This document shows, piece by piece, positions 34,169 to 44,953 of a stretch of 64,000 bases of DNA. The stretch spans positions 1 to 64,000 of the forward strand of contig NZ_BCQJ01000010.1 in the NCBI RefSeq assembly GCF_001544375.1, read 5' to 3'. The notes under the pieces are model-generated. The model saw nothing but the letters and a program-made list of their open reading frames with translations. It had not been told where the DNA came from and ran no database searches. Each line of letters opens with the position of its first letter. Within the stretch, counting starts at the first letter, position 1. The translations under genes and the position numbers were made by a program. Source of the DNA: Enterococcus canis NBRC 100695 (GTDB lineage Bacteria > Bacillota > Bacilli > Lactobacillales > Enterococcaceae).

Positions 34169-35860
34169 ATGAATGAGAGAGAGATTGTTGCTAAAGCACT
34201 CCACACTGCTTTAGATGAACAACTATCCATTGAAGCGATTTTACAATTGCTAGAACAACCAAAAAGTGCACAACATGGTGACGTCGCATTCCCTACGTTT
34301 ACCTTAGCCAAAACTTTACGGAAAGCACCGCAAATGATTGCGGCTGAATTAATTGAGAAATTACCGCAGGGTGATTTTGAAAAAGTAGAAGCCGTTGGTC
34401 CTTATCTGAACTTCTTCCTTGATAAAGGGAAAGTCAGTCAAAACGTCCTAAAAGACATCTTGGCAGATGGCAGCCATTATGGTGACAGCCAATTAGGAAC
34501 TGGACAAACGATTCCTATCGATATGTCTTCTCCTAATATTGCTAAGCCAATCTCAATGGGACACTTGCGTTCAACTGTTATCGGAAACGCCTTAGCCAAT
34601 ATCATGACTAAAATCGGCTACCAAGCGGTGAAGATCAATCACTTAGGTGACTGGGGCACTCAGTTTGGGAAACTAATCGTTGCCTACAAACGCTGGGGCT
34701 CAGAAGCGGAAGTCCAAGCAGCACCGATCCAAGAATTACTCCGCCTTTATGTAGAATTTCATGAAGTAGCCGAAAAAGAACCTGAATTAAATGACGAAGC
34801 TCGGGCCTGGTTCAAACGCTTGGAAGAAGGCGATGAAGAAGCCTTGGCGCTTTGGCGTTGGTTCCGCGAAGAATCCCTGAAGGAATTTCAAAAGATCTAT
34901 GACATGTTAGGCATCACCTTTGATTCTTACAATGGCGAAGCCTTCTACAATGATAAAATGGCTGGCGTGGTAAACCTTTTAGAAGAAAAACATCTACTAC
35001 AAGAAAACCAAGGTGCTGAAATCGTAGACTTATCAGCTTACGATCTTAACCCTGCTTTGATTCGTAAGTCTGATGGCGCAACCCTCTATATGACACGTGA
35101 CCTAGCAGCTGCCATCTACCGCAAAGAAACTTATCAATTTGCTAAATCTCTTTATGTGGTAGGAAATGAACAAAGCATCCACTTCAAACAATTAAAAGCT
35201 GTCTTGAAAGAAATGGGCTTTGACTGGGCAGATGATCTCTACCATGTACCATTTGGTCTAATTACTCAAGGCGGTAAAAAACTGTCTACCCGTAAAGGTA
35301 AGATTGTCCTGCTGGAGGAAGTCTTAAATGATGCCATTGCGCAAGCGAAAGAACAGATCCAAGCTAAAAATCCAACCCTAGCTAATCAAGATACTGTGGC
35401 GAAGCAAGTCGGTGTGGGCGCCGTTGTATTCCACGACTTGAAAAATGATCGTTTAAATAATTTCGATTTCAATTTGGAAGAAGTCGTGCGCTTCGAAGGC
35501 GAAACAGGTCCATACGTGCAATACACCCACGCGCGCTCCCAAAGCATCTTGCGTAAAGCCGTTTGGCAAGCTGATCCTCAAGCTAGCTATCAACTAAATG
35601 ATCCAGAAAGTTGGGAAGTTGTTAAACTACTACAGGCATATCCTGATGTCGTTCAACGAGCAGCTGATAAATTTGAGCCTTCAGTCATCGCTAAGCATGC
35701 GATCCATTTGGCACAAGCCTTCAATAAGTACTATGCCAACGTGAAAATTTTGGTAGAAGATGAACAACGGGACAGCCGTCTGGCGCTAGTTGCCGCTGTA
35801 GCAACTTTACTCAAAGAAGATTTGCGTTTACTAGGAATCGAAGCACCAAACGAAATGTAA
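34169..35860 (+). CDS. argS: Arginyl-tRNA synthetase
   Basis: A 563-residue class I synthetase that charges tRNA-Arg. The N-terminal Add-1 domain (about 1-105) is followed by the HIGH-type motif [16 protein letters not shown], the [10 protein letters not shown] segment, a KMSKS-like KKLSTRKG and the alpha-helical anticodon domain with [12 protein letters not shown]. Length and motifs are normal for Firmicutes ArgRS. The ATG is preceded by GGAGGG. A terminator follows. Confidence 0.97.
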   Translation: MNEREIVAKALHTALDEQLSIEAILQLLEQPKSAQHGDVAFPTFTLAKTLRKAPQMIAAELIEKLPQGDFEKVEAVGPYLNFFLDKGKVSQNVLKDILADGSHYGDSQLGTGQTIPIDMSSPNIAKPISMGHLRSTVIGNALANIMTKIGYQAVKINHLGDWGTQFGKLIVAYKRWGSEAEVQAAPIQELLRLYVEFHEVAEKEPELNDEARAWFKRLEEGDEEALALWRWFREESLKEFQKIYDMLGITFDSYNGEAFYNDKMAGVVNLLEEKHLLQENQGAEIVDLSAYDLNPALIRKSDGATLYMTRDLAAAIYRKETYQFAKSLYVVGNEQSIHFKQLKAVLKEMGFDWADDLYHVPFGLITQGGKKLSTRKGKIVLLEEVLNDAIAQAKEQIQAKNPTLANQDTVAKQVGVGAVVFHDLKNDRLNNFDFNLEEVVRFEGETGPYVQYTHARSQSILRKAVWQADPQASYQLNDPESWEVVKLLQAYPDVVQRAADKFEPSVIAKHAIHLAQAFNKYYANVKILVEDEQRDSRLALVAAVATLLKEDLRLLGIEAPNEM

Positions 35861-35865
35861 ACGAA

Positions 35866-35905
35866 ACGCAGAGGATATCTGTTTAGATATGCCTCTGCGC
35901 TTTTC
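35866..35905 (+). terminator. Terminator after argS
   Basis: GCAGAGG-ATATCT pairs with AGATAT-GCCTCTGC with one bulged base, followed by a short T run. Confidence 0.85.
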
Positions 35906-36024
35906 TATATCCATTAGAAAAAATTCTCCTTTTTATGGAAGGTTTCATGAAAACCTTGAAATAGCTTACTTAGTTCGCTATAATGCCTAGAGATTTACAA
36001 TAATAAATAAAGTGAGGAAAATCA

Positions 36025-37647
36025 TTGATTACTGTAACGGATGTAAGTTTGCATTTTTCAGATCGCAAACTTTTTGATGATGTTAATATTAAATTTACAC
36101 CAGGTAACTGCTACGGCTTGATTGGTGCAAATGGCGCCGGCAAATCGACTTTCTTGAAAGTCCTATCAGGAGAGCAAGCACCTTCTACCGGGTCTGTCAG
36201 TTTAGGACCTAACGAACGAATGGCTGTCTTAAAACAAAATCACTTTGATTTTGAAGAATATAGTGTTTTGGAAACAGTTATTATGGGACATAAACGTCTC
36301 TATGAAGTAATGAAAGAAAAAGATGCTATCTACATGAAGGAAGATTTTTCGGATGAAGATGGTATTCGGGCCGCTGAATTAGAAGGTGAATTCGCCGAGT
36401 TAGATGGTTGGGAAGCTGAACCAGAGGCTGCTGTCTTACTGCAAGGCTTAAACATTCCCGAAGAATTCCATCATCAATTAATGAGTGAATTAACGGCCGG
36501 TCAAAAAGTAAAAGTTTTATTAGCGCAAGCCTTATTTGGCAAGCCTGACGTTCTTTTACTAGACGAACCAACGAACGGACTAGATATCCAATCGATTAAC
36601 TGGTTAGAAGAATTCCTGATTAACTTTGAAAATACGGTCATTGTCGTTTCCCATGACCGTCACTTCCTAAACAAAGTCTGCACACACATGGCTGATTTAG
36701 ATTTCGGTAAGATCAAGCTATATGTCGGCAACTATGATTTTTGGTTAGAGTCTAGTCAGCTAGCAACAAAATTGCAATCACAACAAAATGCTAAAAAAGA
36801 AGAACAAATCAAAGAATTGCAAGAGTTTATTGCGCGTTTCAGCGCCAATGCGTCTAAATCAAAACAAGCCACTTCGCGGAAAAAAATGTTGGATAAAATC
36901 ACGTTGGATGATATTCAGCCTTCTTCACGTCGCTATCCTTTTGTTGGCTTCAAACCAGAACGAGAAATCGGTAATGATTTATTGCAAGTTGAAAACGTCA
37001 GTGTCACCATTGATGGCAAAAAAATCTTAGATAATATTTCGTTTACTTTGAATAAAGATGATAAAGTGGCTTTTATTGCGAATAACGATATCACGACCAC
37101 GACCTTATTCAAAGTCATTATGGGCGAACTGACCCCTGATACTGGAACCGTACGCTGGGGTGTTACTACTAGCCAAGCGTATCTGCCAAAAGATACTTCC
37201 CGAGAATTTGACAATACTTTAACAATTCTTGACTGGTTGCGCCAATATGCTAGTAAAGAAGAAGATGACAACACCTTCTTGCGCAGTTTCTTAGGTCGGA
37301 TGCTCTTTTCTGGTGATGAAGTGTTGAAGCCGGTCAACGTCTTATCCGGGGGCGAAAAAGTTCGCTGTATGCTTTCTAAACTAATGCTTTCTAAGTCAAA
37401 CGTACTTGTTTTAGATGATCCAACTAATCACCTGGATCTAGAATCCATTACCGCATTGAATGATGGGTTAATGGCATTCACTGGTTCGCTATTGTTTGCT
37501 TCTCATGACCACCAATTTATCCAAACACTAGCTAATCGGATCATCGTAGTTTCTGATAAAGGTGTCGTAGACCGGGCGGAAACGACTTATGATGAGTTTT
37601 TAGAAAACCCTAACTTGCAAACACAAGTAGCTTCATTATTAGCTTAA
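36025..37647 (+). CDS. ykpA: ABC-F ribosome-associated ATPase (YkpA/YbiT-like)
   Basis: A 540-residue soluble protein with two ABC ATPase domains (Walker A GANGAGKST near 35-43; signatures LTAGQ and LSGGE; Walker B LLLDEP and LVLDDP) joined by a charged linker (about 240-290), and no membrane part. Such ABC-F proteins act on the ribosome E site. Both its length and the degenerate second Walker A (ANNDITTTT) fit the YkpA/YbiT subgroup, not the antibiotic-resistance subgroups. It starts with TTG (36025) after GTGAGGA. Confidence 0.88.
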   Translation: MITVTDVSLHFSDRKLFDDVNIKFTPGNCYGLIGANGAGKSTFLKVLSGEQAPSTGSVSLGPNERMAVLKQNHFDFEEYSVLETVIMGHKRLYEVMKEKDAIYMKEDFSDEDGIRAAELEGEFAELDGWEAEPEAAVLLQGLNIPEEFHHQLMSELTAGQKVKVLLAQALFGKPDVLLLDEPTNGLDIQSINWLEEFLINFENTVIVVSHDRHFLNKVCTHMADLDFGKIKLYVGNYDFWLESSQLATKLQSQQNAKKEEQIKELQEFIARFSANASKSKQATSRKKMLDKITLDDIQPSSRRYPFVGFKPEREIGNDLLQVENVSVTIDGKKILDNISFTLNKDDKVAFIANNDITTTTLFKVIMGELTPDTGTVRWGVTTSQAYLPKDTSREFDNTLTILDWLRQYASKEEDDNTFLRSFLGRMLFSGDEVLKPVNVLSGGEKVRCMLSKLMLSKSNVLVLDDPTNHLDLESITALNDGLMAFTGSLLFASHDHQFIQTLANRIIVVSDKGVVDRAETTYDEFLENPNLQTQVASLLA

Positions 37648-37687
37648 AAAAAAACGGAATCAAGTCAGACTTGGTTCCGTTTTTTTA
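37648..37687. terminator. Bidirectional terminator, ykpA / degV
   Basis: AAACGGAATCAAGTC and GACTTGGTTCCGTTT pair with one G-T pair between A and T runs. Confidence 0.92.
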
Positions 37688-37722
37688 TTAATTGAAATCT
37701 CAACTATCAGCTATTGAAATTT

Positions 37723-38589
37723 TTAACGTTTTGAGCCCATTGAAAAAATCGCGATACAGCCATAACCCGTATGACTCGCAATGGTCGGCCCTAATGGATA
37801 AAGTTCGATATCTTTTACTTGAATTGCTTGCGCCAGTTTTTCTTTGACCGTTTGTCCAGCTGCTAGATCACCTGCGTACGCAACAATCAACGTTTGCTGG
37901 ATAGGCTCTTCAATGTGTGCAACGGTATCATCGACGATCTGTTGCAATGCTTTTTTACGCCCACGAACTTTGCCTACGGGTTTCAATTTTCCCTCACTAT
38001 CAACTGTGATGATTGGCTTGATATTAATCAAACTGCCTACTGCCGCAGCAGTCTTTGAGATGCGGCCACCACGCTCCAAGTGTTTCAAATCATCGACCGT
38101 GACCCACGCCTGAACCTTCATTTTATTATCTGCCAACCAAAGCAAACACTCTTCTAAAGAATGCCCAGCTGCTTTTAGTTCGACCATCTTACGAACTAGC
38201 AGACCTTCGCCAAAACTAGCCATTTTCGTATCAATGGCGTATACCAGCACTTCTTCGTACTCTTCCTTTAATAGTTCTACTGCTTGAAGGGCACTGCTGT
38301 AAGAGCCACTAAGGCCTGATGAGAAGGCGATATATAGTAGCGGCTGTTTCGCCTCAACGTAAGGTCTAAACGTCTCCAGATACGTTCCTACGTTGATTTG
38401 AGAGGTGGTTGGCATCGCACCGTCTTTCACCTGCTGCATAAAATGATTCAAATCAAATGTTTCACCTAAGTCATCGACATACTCGGTCCCCTCGAGGGTA
38501 ATCGTCATGCTGACAAATGCGACATTATGTTCTTTTAAATAAGTATAAGGTAAGTCACAACAAGAATCTGTCATTATTTGGAATGTCAT
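37723..38589 (-). CDS. DegV-family fatty-acid-binding protein
   Basis: A 288-residue FakB/DegV protein: N-terminal DSCCDLPYTYLKEHNV, FSSGLSGSYSSAL (the loop that binds the fatty-acid carboxylate with TSQ at TTSQINVG), and the C-terminal domain ending PTIASHTGYGCIA. FakB-type proteins present fatty acids to the kinase FakA for phospholipid synthesis; the kinase is not here. GAGGAGG precedes the start. Confidence 0.92.
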   Translation of the reverse strand: MTFQIMTDSCCDLPYTYLKEHNVAFVSMTITLEGTEYVDDLGETFDLNHFMQQVKDGAMPTTSQINVGTYLETFRPYVEAKQPLLYIAFSSGLSGSYSSALQAVELLKEEYEEVLVYAIDTKMASFGEGLLVRKMVELKAAGHSLEECLLWLADNKMKVQAWVTVDDLKHLERGGRISKTAAAVGSLINIKPIITVDSEGKLKPVGKVRGRKKALQQIVDDTVAHIEEPIQQTLIVAYAGDLAAGQTVKEKLAQAIQVKDIELYPLGPTIASHTGYGCIAIFSMGSKR

Positions 38590-38621
38590 TTTTATTCCTC
38601 CTCTGGGGCTATCATACCACG

Positions 38622-38654
38622 ATAAAAAAAACTAGGCAAAAAACTGCCTAGTTT
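38622..38654 (-). terminator. Terminator after purA
   Basis: ACTAGGCA and TGCCTAGT, extended by A-T pairs; on the minus strand a T run follows. Confidence 0.88.
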
Positions 38655-38661
38655 CAATAGT

Positions 38662-39954
38662 TTATGCTTGTGCCCAAACGCTTTCTAGTACATTGGTCTG
38701 GTTACGATCTGGTCCTACAGAGAACGTAGAGATACGAACCCCTACTAACTCAGAAATGCGGTGGACATAATTACGAGCATTATCTGGTAAGTCTGCCAAT
38801 GTCTTACATGCTGTAATGTCTTCAGACCAACCTGGTAGTTCTTCATAAATTGGTTTGCAACGGTTCAACTCCTTCAAACTAGCTGGATAATGATAAATCC
38901 GTTCGCCATCTAGTTCATAAGCCGTACAAATTTTGACAGTCTCTAAACCACTTAAAACATCGATTGAGTTCAACGAAAGGTTGGTAATTCCAGAAACACG
39001 TTTTGAGTGTCGCATTACCACTGTATCAAACCAGCCTACTCGACGAGGACGTCCCGTAGTTGTACCATATTCCCGACCTACTTCACGGATTTGTTCACCC
39101 ACTTCATCAAAAAGTTCAGTTGGGAACGGTCCATCACCAACACGGGATGTGTAAGCTTTGCAGACACCAACGACTTTGTTGATCTTAGATGGACCAACTC
39201 CGCTACCAATCGTCACACCACCGGCAACTGGATTAGAAGAGGTAACGAATGGATAAGTACCTTGATCGATATCTAGCATAACTCCTTGAGCGCCTTCAAA
39301 CAAAACTCGTTTACCAGCATCTAGAGCATCATTTAAAATCACAGAAGTATCTGTGACATATTGTTTGATTTGTTGACCATATTCATAGTATTCTTCAAAA
39401 ATATCATCAAAAGACATGGCTTCTGAATCGAACATTTTAACAAATTGACGATTTTTATCTTCTAAATTCAAACGTAGACGTTCTTCAAAAATCTCTTTAT
39501 CTAATAGATCTGCTACCCGAATCCCGACGCGTGCTGCTTTATCCATATAAGCAGGCCCGATTCCTTTGATTGTTGTACCAATTTTATTTTCGCCTTTAGC
39601 GTCTTCTTGCAATTGGTCTAATTTAATATGATAAGGCAAAATGACGTGTGCCCGATCTGAGATTCGCAGATTATCAGTGGTTACGCCGTTTTCTTTCAAA
39701 TAGGCTAATTCTTTCACTAAAGACTTAGGGTTAACTACCACACCATTACCGATAACGCTGATTTTTTCCTTATAAAAAATACCAGACGGAATCAAATGCA
39801 ATTTGTAGGTCACACCATCAAATTTAATAGTATGCCCAGCGTTGTCACCACCTTGATAGCGCGCAATGACCTCCGCATTTTCACTTAAAAAGTCAGTGAT
39901 TTTTCCTTTACCTTCGTCGCCCCATTGCGTTCCTACAACTACTACAGATGACAT
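38662..39954 (-). CDS. purA: Adenylosuccinate synthetase
   Basis: A 430-residue GTP-dependent enzyme that joins IMP and aspartate on the way to AMP. It starts [21 protein letters not shown], the GTP P-loop-like motif of PurA, followed by [21 protein letters not shown] and [10 protein letters not shown]. Normal length. It lies next to dnaB as in Bacillus and other enterococci. An AT-rich gap upstream carries two PurBox-like words. Confidence 0.97.
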   Translation of the reverse strand: MSSVVVVGTQWGDEGKGKITDFLSENAEVIARYQGGDNAGHTIKFDGVTYKLHLIPSGIFYKEKISVIGNGVVVNPKSLVKELAYLKENGVTTDNLRISDRAHVILPYHIKLDQLQEDAKGENKIGTTIKGIGPAYMDKAARVGIRVADLLDKEIFEERLRLNLEDKNRQFVKMFDSEAMSFDDIFEEYYEYGQQIKQYVTDTSVILNDALDAGKRVLFEGAQGVMLDIDQGTYPFVTSSNPVAGGVTIGSGVGPSKINKVVGVCKAYTSRVGDGPFPTELFDEVGEQIREVGREYGTTTGRPRRVGWFDTVVMRHSKRVSGITNLSLNSIDVLSGLETVKICTAYELDGERIYHYPASLKELNRCKPIYEELPGWSEDITACKTLADLPDNARNYVHRISELVGVRISTFSVGPDRNQTNVLESVWAQA

Positions 39955-40021
39955 ACGAACACCTCGTTCTATAATATTTTGTCCTGAATCATTGTATCAG
40001 TTTCTCAAACAGGTTTCAATC

Positions 40022-40077
40022 AAAATTCGAATATTATCATTTATATTTTGAAAAAACAGGTTAAAACACGAACTTTA
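40022..40077. promoter_or_regulatory. Two PurBox-like words upstream of purA
   Basis: AAAATTCGAATATT (40022-40035) and AAAACACGAACTTT (40063-40076) resemble the PurR box AWWWCCGAACWWT. They lie 70-120 bases before purA. Both run in the same direction, unlike the inverted pair of B. subtilis, so the call is tentative. Confidence 0.35.
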
Positions 40078-40101
40078 TTTTAGTTTTATATGAAAACAAA
40101 A

Positions 40102-40129
40102 GAAAAAAGCTAAGATCACTCTTAGCTTT
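40102..40129 (-). terminator. Terminator overlapping the end of dnaB
   Basis: AAAGCTAAG and CTTAGCTTT pair around a 6-base loop; on the minus strand T residues follow. It begins within the stop codon region of dnaB. Confidence 0.88.
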
Positions 40130-41492
40130 AAAATTCTTCTCGATGGGAAACCGAAGAAAATTTATTGTATTCTTTTGTGAAAAGTAGTTCCACTGTTCCT
40201 CTGGCACCACTCCGGTTCTTTTCAATAATAACTTCTACGATGTTCTCAGGTCCTTGAGCTTCCTCTTCGCCTTCACCATCACCTCGTTCATAATAATCAT
40301 CTCGGTAAAGAAAGGCTACGATGTCCGCATCTTGCTCGATAGAACCAGATTCACGAATATCACTTAGAACTGGTCGCTTGTCTTGGCGCTGTTCTACACC
40401 CCGCGAAAGCTGTGACAAAGCAATAACCGGTACTTTTAATTCTTTAGCCAACTTTTTCAGTTGACGTGAGATTTCAGAAACTTCTTGTTGCCGGTTTTCA
40501 CGACCCGTTCCTTCAATCAACTGCAGATAATCAATTAAAATCAAGCCTAAATTACCCTTTTCTTGGGCCAATTTACGGCATTTTGCTCGGATTTCAGTAA
40601 TTTTAATCCCTGGCGTATCATCAATATAAATGCTAGCACGTGACAAACTGCCCATGGCAATAATTAAGTTCTGCCATTCTTCTTCAGATAGCTGCCCGGT
40701 CCTTAAATGTCCCGCATCAATCGAACCTTCCGCACAAAGCATCCGGTTAACTAGCGACTCAGCCCCCATTTCCAAACTAAAAATAGCAACTGATCGATCC
40801 GTTTTTGTGCCAACATTTTGGGCAATATTCAAAGCAAACGCCGTTTTACCAACCGCTGGCCGGGCGGCTAAGATAATCAGCTCCTCTGGTTGTAGCCCAG
40901 CCGTCATCTTATCTAAAGCTTGGTAACCTGTTGGCAAACCCGTAATTTCTTCACTTTGCTGATACAACTCATCAATATGCGCAATTGCTTGATTCAAAAC
41001 GTCACCGATAGCAAGAAAACCACTACGATTCCGCTTTTCTGATACTTCTAAGATACTTCGCTCAGCGTCATCTAAAATTGCTTCAACGTCCTCTGACTGC
41101 TCAAATCCTTTTGAAACAATATCTGTAGCAGTTTGAATCAAATTACGCAGCAATGATTTTTGTTCCACGATTTTAGCATAATGGACGATATTAGCAGCCG
41201 TTGGTACTGTCACCGCCAAATCAGATAGATAGGCTAAGCCACCAACGTCCTCTAATTGATTCTCTTGCTCTAAACGATCTTTGACGGTAATAATATCGAT
41301 GGCTTCATTACGGTCGTTTAACAGCATCATCGTTTGAAAAATCAACTGATGGCTTCGACGGTAAAAATCTTTAGGTTCTATGTATTCAAGGGCATCTACA
41401 ATCGCTTCGGCATCCAGAAAAATAGAGCCTAAAACAGCTTGTTCCGCCTCAATACTTTGCGGCGGCATACGATCTTGCCATACTTCATTCAT
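40128..41492 (-). CDS. dnaB: Replicative DNA helicase DnaB (DnaC of Bacillus)
   Basis: A 454-residue hexameric 5'-3' helicase. The N-terminal collar (about 1-110, PPQSIEAEQAVLGSIF) binds primase; the RecA-like domain has Walker A ARPAVGKTAF, Walker B LILIDYLQLIEG and the arginine-finger region. No intein. It is the replicative helicase loaded at oriC 11 kb to the right. The gene follows rplI with a terminator in between. Confidence 0.97.
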   Translation of the reverse strand: MNEVWQDRMPPQSIEAEQAVLGSIFLDAEAIVDALEYIEPKDFYRRSHQLIFQTMMLLNDRNEAIDIITVKDRLEQENQLEDVGGLAYLSDLAVTVPTAANIVHYAKIVEQKSLLRNLIQTATDIVSKGFEQSEDVEAILDDAERSILEVSEKRNRSGFLAIGDVLNQAIAHIDELYQQSEEITGLPTGYQALDKMTAGLQPEELIILAARPAVGKTAFALNIAQNVGTKTDRSVAIFSLEMGAESLVNRMLCAEGSIDAGHLRTGQLSEEEWQNLIIAMGSLSRASIYIDDTPGIKITEIRAKCRKLAQEKGNLGLILIDYLQLIEGTGRENRQQEVSEISRQLKKLAKELKVPVIALSQLSRGVEQRQDKRPVLSDIRESGSIEQDADIVAFLYRDDYYERGDGEGEEEAQGPENIVEVIIEKNRSGARGTVELLFTKEYNKFSSVSHREEF

Positions 41493-41576
41493 GTGTTTCG
41501 CTCCTCTTTTCCTTTCTGCATTGCCTACCTATTTTACAAGAAAGCAGCTTAAAGTACAACTGCCCAGCTGGATGTA

Positions 41577-41615
41577 TAAAAAGCATCAAAGCGGTGGTCG
41601 CTTTGATGCTTTCAA
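41577..41615 (-). terminator. Terminator after rplI
   Basis: AAAGCATCAAAGCG and CGCTTTGATGCTTT form a perfect 14-pair stem; on the minus strand TTTT follows. Confidence 0.9.
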
Positions 41616-41624
41616 AAAAACTGC

Positions 41625-42077
41625 TTATTCTGCTACCACATGAACATTGATATCGGCGGTAACGTCATGATGTAGTTTAACGGGCACACGTGTATAGCCT
41701 AAAGAACGAATTGGTTGTTCTAATGCTAGCTTACGTTTATCAAGTTTTACTTTATGCTGTTTTTGCAAAGCATCCGTAATTTGTTTAGAAGGAATAGAAC
41801 CAAATAAGCGGCCATCTTCACCAGCTTTGGCTTTGATTTCAACGACTGTTGTTTCCTTTTCTAGAAACGCTTTCATAGTCTCAGCTTCAGCGAGCTGCTC
41901 AGCTTCTAATTTTTCTTGTGCCTTTTTCTGTCCTTCTAGTTCACTGATACTTCCTTTATTCGCTTCTTTAGCTAAACCATTTTTGATCAAAAAGTTTTGC
42001 GCATAACCGCTCGCTACCTCTTTTACTTCGCCTTTTTTACCTTTGCCTTTAACATCCTTTAAGAAAATAACTTTCAT
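41625..42077 (-). CDS. rplI: 50S ribosomal protein L9
   Basis: A 150-residue L9 with the N-terminal rRNA-binding domain ([19 protein letters not shown]), a long connecting helix and a C-terminal domain. It starts only 6 bases after gdpP, as is typical of the gdpP-rplI-dnaB order in Firmicutes. AAAGGAG precedes the ATG. Confidence 0.97.
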   Translation of the reverse strand: MKVIFLKDVKGKGKKGEVKEVASGYAQNFLIKNGLAKEANKGSISELEGQKKAQEKLEAEQLAEAETMKAFLEKETTVVEIKAKAGEDGRLFGSIPSKQITDALQKQHKVKLDKRKLALEQPIRSLGYTRVPVKLHHDVTADINVHVVAE

Positions 42078-42083
42078 TTAGGG

Positions 42084-44012
42084 TCACTCCTTTTGGTAAA
42101 TTTCATTGATTTTTTGGTGGATCAACTGCAGTAGCTGTTCCTTGACCTCAGGTACGGTACTTTTCAATTGAACCGCTGCGTTAGTAAAGTGCCCACCGCC
42201 ACCTAACTCTTCCATAATCACTTGGACATTTATAGTCCCGGAACTTCTGGCGGATATTCCGATTAAGCCATCACTTCTTTTAGTAATGACAAAAGCTGCA
42301 TTAATTCCAACCATACTAAGTAGGGTATCCGCTGTTTTAGCCGCCATAACACTATCATAAGTATCGGCTTCGTCAGCCGCCGCAATCACGATATCTTCCG
42401 TTACATATTCAGCCTTAGCTATTAAACGATTCATTTCCAAGTAACTAGTAAGATCCGAACTTAATAAATATTGTACAAGAGATGGATCAGCTCCACAAGT
42501 CCGAAGATAACTTGCTGTATCAAAGGTTCGAGCCGTTGTGCGGACTGCAAAATTTTTCGTGTCTACCTCCATACCCGCTAGCAGTAATGTTGCTTCAATT
42601 TTTTGTAAGCGCATCTTTCTCGTACTTTGATACTCAATCAATTCGGTTACTAATTCAGATGCCGAGGACGCACCTGATTCGATATACGTTAAAATTGGTT
42701 GGGTTGGAAATTCTTCTCCTCTTCGATGATGATCAATCACCACAATTTTATCAAATTGCTCGTATAGTTCCGGCGAGATTGATAAAGAAGGTTTATGGTA
42801 GTCTACCATCAGCAAGACACTACGGTCCGTTTTGAGCTGTGCAGCATCTTTGGGATCAATTACCTGGTCTGCTAACTCTGGATATTTTTGAATTTCTTGC
42901 AAGCATCGTTCAACATCTGGTATCACTTGGGTATTATCTAAAATAATATAAGCTTTTTTTTGATTAAAACGGGCTAAACAGGCTGCCCCAAAAGCTGAAC
43001 CAATTGCATCCATATCAGGAAAACGATGTCCCATAATAAAAACTTGATCTGATTGTAAAATAATGTTTTTCAACGCTGTACTCATAGCACGTGAACGTAC
43101 TCGAGTGCGTTTGGTGGTGCTAGCAGACTTACCGCCATAATAAAAAGGCTTAGCATTTGTAGCAGATTCTCTTAAAACTACTTGATCACCACCACGGACC
43201 AGTGCCGTATCCAAGTTAGCTTGCGCGTCATCTCCGATAGTTTCTAACGAGGTGTTGCCATATGCAATCCCAATACTTAATGTTAAGGGAATCTCTTGTG
43301 AGGTGGCCGACTCATTTCTCACCGTATCTAATACTTTGAATTTATCCTTCATCATTGCTTCGATATCTTGATATGTAGCAACAAAGAAATAGCGTTCTGC
43401 ATTCAACCGCTTATAATAGATATGATAATTTTCCAACCAGTCAGATAAGATCGTCGTTATATAACTATTGAGGTAAGATACTTCCTTATCATCCATTCCA
43501 TCAGTAACTTCATCGAAATTATCGACTGAAACAATCCCAATGGCTGACTTACGGGCACTTTGTGCTTTTTCTAATGCAATTTCTTTACTTATATCAATCA
43601 AAAAACTAGTTGTTTCGTAGGTTTCAACTTGGAAAACTTTATCCTGCCATTCAATTGTATACTCTTTTTCCTTTTTTAAATGTTTCTCAAGCTCATTGAT
43701 TGGCAACATTTCTGTCACCACTTGATTGTGCCAAATGATCTTTTGGTTTTCGTAAACCACAATACCGATAGGATAGTGTTCACTAGCAAATTGTACGTTT
43801 TGTTGGGCTATCGCTGTCGCTTTTTGAATTTTTTCCTCATTCTTTATTTTGGTGATTTGAACCTGCCGTAGAATAAAGCGAAGGTTCACTAGAAAAACTA
43901 AAAAAAGCACTAAAACTATTGCCCATATTTGCTTAACCAACAACACCATTACACTAGCAATGAGAAACAGACATAAGCTGAACACCAAACTTTTTTTCAA
44001 AGACTGTCTCAT
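42084..44012 (-). CDS. gdpP: Cyclic-di-AMP phosphodiesterase GdpP
   Basis: A 642-residue membrane c-di-AMP hydrolase: two N-terminal membrane helices (about 8-50), a PAS-like heme/ligand domain (about 75-150), a degenerate GGDEF domain (about 165-300), then the DHH domain with MGHRFPDMDAIGSAFG and MVDYHKP and VIDHHRR metal motifs, and DHHA1 ending GGGGHFTNAA. It lowers c-di-AMP, which controls potassium and osmolyte uptake and beta-lactam tolerance. The frame runs upstream to 44039, but the ATG at 44012 has AGGAG spaced 8 bases. Confidence 0.95.
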   Translation of the reverse strand: MRQSLKKSLVFSLCLFLIASVMVLLVKQIWAIVLVLFLVFLVNLRFILRQVQITKIKNEEKIQKATAIAQQNVQFASEHYPIGIVVYENQKIIWHNQVVTEMLPINELEKHLKKEKEYTIEWQDKVFQVETYETTSFLIDISKEIALEKAQSARKSAIGIVSVDNFDEVTDGMDDKEVSYLNSYITTILSDWLENYHIYYKRLNAERYFFVATYQDIEAMMKDKFKVLDTVRNESATSQEIPLTLSIGIAYGNTSLETIGDDAQANLDTALVRGGDQVVLRESATNAKPFYYGGKSASTTKRTRVRSRAMSTALKNIILQSDQVFIMGHRFPDMDAIGSAFGAACLARFNQKKAYIILDNTQVIPDVERCLQEIQKYPELADQVIDPKDAAQLKTDRSVLLMVDYHKPSLSISPELYEQFDKIVVIDHHRRGEEFPTQPILTYIESGASSASELVTELIEYQSTRKMRLQKIEATLLLAGMEVDTKNFAVRTTARTFDTASYLRTCGADPSLVQYLLSSDLTSYLEMNRLIAKAEYVTEDIVIAAADEADTYDSVMAAKTADTLLSMVGINAAFVITKRSDGLIGISARSSGTINVQVIMEELGGGGHFTNAAVQLKSTVPEVKEQLLQLIHQKINEIYQKE

Positions 44013-44086
44013 ATATATTACTCCTCTGCCCCCATTCAATAACTAATTTTAGCACAAAAAGGGGCGCCGGGCGAATGGTTAGAAAA

Positions 44087-44102
44087 TGTTTCACGTGAAA
44101 CA
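44087..44102. promoter_or_regulatory. parS: parS site 1 (perfect)
   Basis: TGTTTCACGTGAAACA, the canonical ParB binding site. It is the centre of a 30-base perfect palindrome (44080-44109). It lies between gdpP and rpsR, about 8.7 kb left of the dnaA-dnaN gap. Confidence 0.97.
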
Positions 44103-44109
44103 TTTTCTA

Positions 44110-44142
44110 TAAAAAAAGACCTTCCAATTTATGGAAGGTCGA
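44110..44142 (-). terminator. Terminator after rpsR
   Basis: GACCTTCCA and TGGAAGGTC pair around AATTT-like loop; on the minus strand a seven-T run follows. It abuts parS site 1. Confidence 0.9.
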
Positions 44143-44148
44143 CATAAA

Positions 44149-44385
44149 TTATTCTTCTGAAACAAATGGTAGCAAGCCCATAATACGAGCACGCTTGATT
44201 GCAACAGTCAATTTACGTTGGTTTTTAGCGCCAGTTCCAGTTACACGACGAGGTAAAATTTTACCACGTTCTGAAATGAAACGTTTTAGTAATTCAATAT
44301 CTTTATAATCGATATGTTCGATATGATTTGCAGCAATATAGTCTACTTTACGGCGTTTACGTCCGCCTCTTCTTTGTTGTGCCAT
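44149..44385 (-). CDS. rpsR: 30S ribosomal protein S18
   Basis: A 78-residue S18 with the RNA-binding segment [24 protein letters not shown]. It is last in the rpsF-ssb-rpsR operon, which pairs the interacting proteins S6 and S18 with SSB. Normal length. Confidence 0.97.
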   Translation of the reverse strand: MAQQRRGGRKRRKVDYIAANHIEHIDYKDIELLKRFISERGKILPRRVTGTGAKNQRKLTVAIKRARIMGLLPFVSEE

Positions 44386-44410
44386 TCCTTTTCCCTCCTA
44401 TCAATCTTGA

Positions 44411-44929
44411 TTAGAATGGTAAATCATCGTCTGAAATGTCAATTGATGAGCCCGCTCCCCCAAAAGGATCAACGTCTCGATCAAAATTAGGCATATCATT
44501 TTTCGGAGTGGACGATGGATTAAATGAAGATGAACTATTGTTAGTGGAACCACCAAAGTTGTTGTTACCACCGGCAAAGCCATCTGTTTGTTGTCGTTGC
44601 TCAGATGCTGAACGTGATTCAAGTAATTGGAAGTTCTCTGCGATCACCTCAGTTACATAAACCCGTTGCCCTTGTTGATTTTCATAATTTCGAGTCTGGA
44701 TTCTGCCGGTAACACCTAACAAAGTACCCTTACGAGCATAATTTGCTAATGTTTCAGCAGGTTTCCGCCACATAACACAGTTAATAAAGTCAGCTTCGCG
44801 ATTACCGCTTTGATTCGTGAAATTACGATTGACAGCTAGTGTAAAAGTCGCAACCGCTGCTCCACTGGCAGTATAGCGTAAATCCGGATCCTTCGTTAAT
44901 CGACCAACCAATACAACATTATTAATCAA
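44411..44929 (-). CDS. ssb: Single-stranded DNA-binding protein
   Basis: A 172-residue SSB: OB fold (about 1-110, [18 protein letters not shown]), a Gly/Asn/Ser/Gln-rich linker and the C-terminal acidic peptide DDDLPF that recruits repair and replication partners. The start codon is TTG (44929) with AAGGAG 9 bases before it. Placed between rpsF and rpsR. Confidence 0.96.
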   Translation of the reverse strand: MINNVVLVGRLTKDPDLRYTASGAAVATFTLAVNRNFTNQSGNREADFINCVMWRKPAETLANYARKGTLLGVTGRIQTRNYENQQGQRVYVTEVIAENFQLLESRSASEQRQQTDGFAGGNNNFGGSTNNSSSSFNPSSTPKNDMPNFDRDVDPFGGAGSSIDISDDDLPF

Positions 44930-44953
44930 TTCGTCGTTCTCCTTTCGCTAAAA

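Noticed and set aside
36025-37647. Antibiotic-resistance ABC-F (Lsa/Msr type)
   Set aside because: Length, linker and degenerate second Walker A fit the housekeeping YkpA/YbiT subgroup.
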